The position numbers were made by a program, and so were the translations under genes. This document shows positions 59,776 to 64,000 of a stretch of DNA of 64,000 nucleotides, piece after piece. The notes below the pieces were generated by a model, which saw only the letters and a list, made by a program, of their open reading frames with translations, was not told where the DNA came from and made no database searches. The DNA is from UBA11222 sp049323435. GTDB lineage: Bacteria > Pseudomonadota > Alphaproteobacteria > UBA11222. Numbering within the stretch: position 1 is the first letter of the stretch; the number at the start of each line of letters is the position of its first letter. The stretch spans positions 42,371 through 106,370 of the forward strand of contig JBMOMX010000030.1 of assembly GCA_049323435.1 (NCBI GenBank). Reading direction: 5' to 3'.

Positions 59776-60731
59776 CGGTGCGCCGCCCTGACAAGCCGGT
59801 CATTGATCGCTTCGCCCAGCCCGTGCGCCGGAATGCTTGCCACCGCAATGCCCGAAAAACTGTCACAGTCGAGTTCGCGCAGCATGGCGAACAGATTCGC
59901 CGCCGCCTCGGTCAGATCGCCGCGCCAACTGAGATTGCAGATTTTCACTGCACCCGCGGGGATAGTGTCACCGAAGGCCAGCCCCGCTTCGCCGCGTTGG
60001 GCCGTTGCTGCATTCAGGCGCAGCGGCAAATTGGGCGCATAATGGCTGGCCAGCTGCCCTGGCGATTTCGGCGCATCCAGCGCATCCGCATTTGTCTCAA
60101 CGGTTCCCGCAATGACGGCGATCTGGTCGCGTGTCACGCTGCCGGGCCGCAGCAGAAATGCCTTGCCGCCGCGCACCTGCACCACCGTAGATTCAAGCCC
60201 CACTGCGCACACGCCGCCATCCAGAATCATCGCAACCTTATCGCCCATCCCGGCCGCCACATGCGCCGCGCAGGTCGGGCTGATTTTTCCGGAAATATTG
60301 GCGCTGGGCGCGGCAATCGGGCAGTCCGCCGCCAGCAGCAGCGCCTGTGCAACCGGGTTCGCGGGCACGCGCAGCGCCACCGTATACAGCCCCGCGCTGA
60401 CCAGCAGGGACAGACCGCAATCCGCGCGGCGCGGCAGCACCAGCGTAAGCGGTCCCGGCCAGAACTGTTCCGCCAATTGCAGGGACAGCGCGTCAAATTC
60501 CGCCAGCCGCCGCGCTGCCGCCAGATCGTGTACATGCACAATCAGCGGATTAAACTGCGGCCGCCCCTTGGCGGCAAAAATCGCCGCCACCGCATGGTCA
60601 TTGCGCGCATCCGCACCCAGCCCGTACACCGTCTCGGTTGGAAACGCCACCAGCGAACCCGCACGGATCAGCGCCGCCGCTTCCTGGATTGCAGAATCAT
60701 TTGCGAATTTGATGTTTCTGTCTTGCGTCAT
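59772..60731 (-). CDS. L-threonylcarbamoyladenylate synthase (Sua5/YrdC)
   Basis: A 319-residue protein with a YrdC domain (AFPTETVYGLGADARND, KGRPQFNPLIVHVHD, PAPSANISGKISPT) and a C-terminal Sua5 domain (SPGQLASHYAPNLPLRL). It makes threonylcarbamoyl-AMP for t6A37 modification of tRNAs reading ANN codons. I start at ATG 60731; a TTG eight codons upstream also exists and neither has a strong ribosome binding site. Divergent from the acyl-CoA dehydrogenase gene with a 41-nt gap. Confidence 0.93.
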   Translation of the reverse strand: MTQDRNIKFANDSAIQEAAALIRAGSLVAFPTETVYGLGADARNDHAVAAIFAAKGRPQFNPLIVHVHDLAAARRLAEFDALSLQLAEQFWPGPLTLVLPRRADCGLSLLVSAGLYTVALRVPANPVAQALLLAADCPIAAPSANISGKISPTCAAHVAAGMGDKVAMILDGGVCAVGLESTVVQVRGGKAFLLRPGSVTRDQIAVIAGTVETNADALDAPKSPGQLASHYAPNLPLRLNAATAQRGEAGLAFGDTIPAGAVKICNLSWRGDLTEAAANLFAMLRELDCDSFSGIAVASIPAHGLGEAINDRLVRAAHR

Positions 60732-60772
60732 GCAGCGTATTATATACCTGTTCAATTAAACAGGAGAGTTAA

Positions 60773-62569
60773 ATGGCCGAATATACCGCGCCGCTGAAGG
60801 ATATCCGCCTGGCCTTGCAGGTGGCGTCTGATCTGCCCGCACTTGCGGCTACCGGCGGTTTTGGCGATTTGAGCATTGATCTGGCCGATGCCGTGCTGGA
60901 AGAAGCCGGCAAATTCGCCCGTGAGGTTATCGCGCCGCTTAATCGCATTGGCGATCAGCAGGGCGTCAGCCTGAAAGATGACCGGGTCAAGACTGCTGAC
61001 GGCTTTGCCGATGCCTATCGCGCCTATGTGGATGGCGGGTGGGGCGCGGTGTGCGGTGACCCGGAATATGGCGGTCAGGGCCTGCCGCTGTCGCTTGGAA
61101 ATGCCGTGGAAGAAATGCTGATTTCCGCCTGCATGGCGTTCTCGCTGTGCTCGACACTGAACCATGGCGCAGTAGAAGCCATGGACGCCCACGCCACGCC
61201 CGAGCAAAAACGCATCTATCTCGGCCGCATGATCAGCGGCGCATGGTCCGGCACCATGAACCTGACAGAACCCCATGCCGGATCCGATGTCGGCGCGCTG
61301 AGCACCAAAGCGGTGCGCCGCCCCGATGGCAGCTACGCCATCACCGGCGGCAAGATCTTCATCACTTACGGCGAACATGAAATGTCGGAAAATATCGTGC
61401 ATCTGGTGCTGGCGCGGCTGCCGGATTCCCCGCCGGGGACGCGGGGGATTTCGCTGTTCATCGTGCCAAAATATCTGCCGGATGCGGATGGCAAACCTGG
61501 CAAACGCAATGATCTGCGCTGTATCGGGCTGGAAGAAAAAATGGGCATTCACGCCAGCCCGACCTGTGTCATGTCTTACGGCGAAAATGGCGGGGCCACC
61601 GGCTTTTTGCTGGGTGAGGAAAATCGCGGCATGCGCTGCATGTTCACCATGATGAACGCCGCCCGCCTGCATGTCGGCCTGTCCGGCGTCGCGGTGGCCG
61701 AGCGCGCCTACCAGCAGGCGCTGGCCTATGCGCTGGAACGCCGCCAGGGCGTGCCGCTGACACCGCCGGAGATGGCGGCCGAAGGCCTGCCGATTGCCGC
61801 CCATGCCGATGTGCGGCGCATGCTGCTGAGCATGAAAAGTCTGGTGCAGGGCGCGCGCGCCATCTGTTACGCCAATGCGGCGGCCATCGACATGGCGCGC
61901 AAGGCACCCGATCCGCAAATCCGCGCTGCGGCCCAGGCCCGCGCCGATCTGCTGACGCCGATTTCCAAAGCCTGGAGCACGGAAGCCGGCACGGAAGTGG
62001 CCTCGCGCGGCATTCAGATTCATGGCGGCATGGGCTTTATCGAGGAAACCGGCGCGGCGCAATATCTGCGCGATGTACGCATCGCGGAAATTTACGAGGG
62101 CACCAATGGCATACAGGCCATCGACATGGTGACCCGTAAACTGCCGATGCAGGGCGGCGCGGTGGTGCGCGGCTACATTGCCGAAATGCAGGAAACTGCG
62201 GACCATTGCCGCCGTCTCAACAAACCGGCTTTTCCACAGATCGGCGCTGCGCTTGACAAGGCGCTATCGGATTTGAGCCAGGCGACCGGCTGGATGCTGG
62301 ACCGCATCGCCACTGCGCCCAATGACTGTCTGGCGGGCGCCACACCCTATCTGCGGCTGGCGGGGACTGTCAGCAATGGCTATTACCTGGCCCGCATGGC
62401 GCTGGCGAACGCCGACAAGGCCGCCGCCGATCCCCATGCCGGGGCCGCCATTGCAACCGCTTTATTCTTTGCGCTCAATCATTTGCCGCAATCTTCCGGG
62501 CTTTCGGCCGCCGCAATGGCCGGAGCGGATCACCTGTATGCCCTTGATAATGAACAATTAGGGGGTTAG
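60773..62569 (+). CDS. Acyl-CoA dehydrogenase, long DmdC-like form
   Basis: A 598-residue FAD-dependent acyl-CoA dehydrogenase of the long type with an extra C-terminal helical domain (about 470-598), as in DmdC-like enzymes. Core motifs are MNLTEPHAGSDVGAL, GGKIFITYGEHEM, IQIHGGMGFIEETGAAQYLRD and the C-terminal catalytic Glu in AEIYEGTNGIQA. It introduces a double bond into acyl-CoA. It is preceded by AGGAGAG, and belongs with the CoA-transferase and hydratase genes of the region. Confidence 0.93.
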   Translation: MAEYTAPLKDIRLALQVASDLPALAATGGFGDLSIDLADAVLEEAGKFAREVIAPLNRIGDQQGVSLKDDRVKTADGFADAYRAYVDGGWGAVCGDPEYGGQGLPLSLGNAVEEMLISACMAFSLCSTLNHGAVEAMDAHATPEQKRIYLGRMISGAWSGTMNLTEPHAGSDVGALSTKAVRRPDGSYAITGGKIFITYGEHEMSENIVHLVLARLPDSPPGTRGISLFIVPKYLPDADGKPGKRNDLRCIGLEEKMGIHASPTCVMSYGENGGATGFLLGEENRGMRCMFTMMNAARLHVGLSGVAVAERAYQQALAYALERRQGVPLTPPEMAAEGLPIAAHADVRRMLLSMKSLVQGARAICYANAAAIDMARKAPDPQIRAAAQARADLLTPISKAWSTEAGTEVASRGIQIHGGMGFIEETGAAQYLRDVRIAEIYEGTNGIQAIDMVTRKLPMQGGAVVRGYIAEMQETADHCRRLNKPAFPQIGAALDKALSDLSQATGWMLDRIATAPNDCLAGATPYLRLAGTVSNGYYLARMALANADKAAADPHAGAAIATALFFALNHLPQSSGLSAAAMAGADHLYALDNEQLGG

Positions 62570-62592
62570 GCGGGCTAATTTCTAACGAATAT

Positions 62593-62621
62593 TTGACGTT
62601 TGGCTGTTACGGTCCTATTTA
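62593..62621 (+). promoter_or_regulatory. Predicted sigma70-type promoter
   Basis: -35 TTGACG (62593-62598) and -10 TATTTA (62616-62621) with a 17-nt spacer, in an AT-rich gap. It would start transcription about 45 nt before the metallo-hydrolase start codon. Confidence 0.5.
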
Positions 62622-62675
62622 TTAATAGTATCATAGATTCTTTGTTATTCGATTTTGCAAATGAGAGTGAATACT

Positions 62676-63794
62676 ATGACGAACCCGACGATTGGCCATG
62701 ATGATTCCGGGTTGAACCTGCCAACCTATGCGCCGCTGCGCTTTCCGATCGAAACGCCCCCGGCCTATGGCGAGTTCATAGAGGTCACACCGGAAATTTA
62801 CTGGCTGCGCGGCTCCATGCCGATGGCGCTGAATCACATCAATGTCTATCTGATCAAGGATGGTGATGGCTGGACGGTGCTGGACACCGGGATTGCCACA
62901 CCGCAAATCCAGCAGGGCTGGCGCGACATGCTCGGCAGGCTGGGCGGCGGGCCGGTGAAGCGGGTGATCGTCACACATTTTCACCCCGATCATGTCGGCA
63001 ATGCCGGCTGGTTCTACCGCGAATTCGGCGCGCCGCTATGGATGACGCGTACCGAATTGCTGATGGCGCGCGTCGCCACCGCGCCCAATAATCCGATGAA
63101 CAGCAATACGCCGGAAGCGGAACAGTTCTACCGCGCATCCGGCTTTGATGACGCCCAGATCGAAGCCTATAGGGAACGCCGCACGCGCGGCTTTGGCTTT
63201 ACCTCGGAAGAGATACCGTTCCGTTATCACCGTATTCAGGACGGTGAAAAAATCATGATCAATGACACCGCCTGGGAAGTGGTTGTGGGGCGCGGCCATT
63301 CGCCCGAACATGCCTGTCTGTATTCCGCGCATCACAAGGTGCTGTTTTCCGGCGATCAGGTGCTGCCCAACATCACCACCAATGTCAGCGTCATGCCCGG
63401 AGAACCCGAAGCCAATCCGCTGAAGGAATGGATCGAATCGCTGGCCGCGATCCGTGACCGGCTGCCCGATGATGTGCTGGTGCTGCCGGCCCATAACCGG
63501 CCCTTTTACGGCCTGCATGCGCGCCTGACCGCATTGATTGACGGGCATGAGAAAAATCTGCGCGAATTGCACGCCATGTGTGATGAGCCCCGGCGGGCCA
63601 TTGATGTATTTCCCGTTCTGTTCAAGCGCAAGATCGACAATGATGTGCTGTTCATGGCCACCGGGGAAAGCTATTCGCATATTAATTGCCTGGTGCAGCG
63701 CGGAAAACTGGCGCGCGAAACCGATGCGAATGGCGTGGTGTATTTCCGCCAGACCGACGCCAAACCAAGCCGGGACTTCAAGGCCGCCGAATAG
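62676..63794 (+). CDS. MBL-fold metallo-hydrolase
   Basis: A 372-residue metallo-beta-lactamase-fold protein. The metal motif is THFHPDHVGNAGW (HxHxDH). A later His is in GRGHSPEHACLY, an Asp in FSGDQVLP, and a final His in LPAHNRPFYG, so both metal sites are complete. The glyoxalase II/lactonase-like layout, with a C-terminal helical region (RLTALIDGHEKNLREL), suggests a thioesterase or lactonase. I chose ATG 62676 with GAGAG upstream; an ATG at 62661 is also possible. No gene could be assigned after it, up to the window end. Confidence 0.88.
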   Translation: MTNPTIGHDDSGLNLPTYAPLRFPIETPPAYGEFIEVTPEIYWLRGSMPMALNHINVYLIKDGDGWTVLDTGIATPQIQQGWRDMLGRLGGGPVKRVIVTHFHPDHVGNAGWFYREFGAPLWMTRTELLMARVATAPNNPMNSNTPEAEQFYRASGFDDAQIEAYRERRTRGFGFTSEEIPFRYHRIQDGEKIMINDTAWEVVVGRGHSPEHACLYSAHHKVLFSGDQVLPNITTNVSVMPGEPEANPLKEWIESLAAIRDRLPDDVLVLPAHNRPFYGLHARLTALIDGHEKNLRELHAMCDEPRRAIDVFPVLFKRKIDNDVLFMATGESYSHINCLVQRGKLARETDANGVVYFRQTDAKPSRDFKAAE

Positions 63795-64000
63795 GCTGCG
63801 CCCCGCTTTTGAAGGGATTTTTGGAGACAATTTCCCGCAAATCTCCCAAAATCCATAATAGTATGGTAACCAAAGCCGCTTATGGTGGGTGCTGGTATCC
63901 GGTTGGGACGGCGATCACGCAGCGCGCAATTCCTGTTCTGAAAAACCGGATGCACCGGTCTGGGCAGGTGAAACCGCGCTTAAATATTGGATTGGCCGAA

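Noticed and set aside
59778..60797. 339-codon plus-strand frame opposite the Sua5 gene
   Set aside because: Arg/Gln-rich shadow with no domain; the Sua5/YrdC frame is unambiguous.
60752..62206. 484-codon minus-strand frame opposite the acyl-CoA dehydrogenase
   Set aside because: The plus strand has every acyl-CoA dehydrogenase motif; the minus frame is His/Arg/Ala-rich without domains.
63862..64000. ATG-initiated open frame at the right edge
   Set aside because: Only 46 codons are visible, with no ribosome binding site or motif, and a second open frame overlaps it. I cannot support a gene.

Overview
The window is a gene-dense stretch of about 64 kb from what looks like an alphaproteobacterium. 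The evidence for this is a DUF2336 protein, a PAS_5-type PAS protein, a zf-CHCC (NDUFS6-like) zinc finger, groESL under a CIRCE operator, and many CoA-transferase, SDR and acyl-CoA genes. The order cannot be fixed from sequence alone. No rRNA, tRNA, CRISPR array, insertion sequence, integrase or attachment site was seen. Most coding sequence is G+C-rich; AT-rich islands occur only in a few intergenic regions (about 4.5-4.6, 7.55-7.9 and 24.6-24.75 kb).

Layout. 0-4.5 kb: an edge-truncated PAS sensor behind a DUF2336 gene, a zf-CHCC protein, a small dual-specificity phosphatase, an alpha/beta hydrolase and a phage CII-like regulator. 4.9-7.0 kb: groEL and groES with terminator, CIRCE and a sigma70-type promoter. 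7.1-12.2 kb: a PAS_5 protein, then an SDR, a thioesterase, a family III CoA-transferase and two tandemly duplicated SDRs. 12.3-16.3 kb: a GMC oxidoreductase with a Tat-signal partner and an exosortase-associated O-glycosylation ligase. 16.3-22.4 kb: nirB-nirD-nasA-DUF4202 behind a putative sigma54 promoter, for nitrate/nitrite assimilation. 22.5-28.3 kb: ferredoxin, unknown protein and ferritin-like diiron protein, with a divergent TetR regulator, a luciferase-like flavin oxidoreductase and a Baeyer-Villiger-type monooxygenase. 28.4-31.8 kb: a glycine-zipper envelope protein, a PEP-CTERM protein, a thioesterase and a cyclic-nucleotide-binding protein.

31.8-45.0 kb is the most unusual part. 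A 945-residue ABC exporter-like protein whose nucleotide-binding motifs are all degenerate lies divergent to an overlapping run of four glycosyltransferases, a histidine phosphatase and a polysaccharide deacetylase-like protein. After a methyltransferase on the opposite strand comes a trio: CDP-alcohol phosphatidyltransferase, diacylglycerol-kinase-like protein and a protein resembling the mitochondrial CDP-DAG synthase Tam41. Together these could build a lipid-linked glycan or an unusual phospho(glyco)lipid.

45.1-64 kb: panB-panC, a second CoA-transferase/SDR pair, a lone pesticin/T4-lysozyme-like muramidase, an RbbA-type ABC-2 export operon led by a CoA-transferase, an enoyl-CoA hydratase, an outer-membrane barrel protein, a D-lactate/glycolate-type FAD dehydrogenase with a Sua5/YrdC gene, an acyl-CoA dehydrogenase and a metallo-beta-lactamase-fold hydrolase. 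Repeated CoA-transferase, SDR, thioesterase, dehydrogenase and oxygenase genes point to catabolism of fatty, terpenoid or alicyclic acids. Three copies of one imperfect palindrome are scattered between genes.
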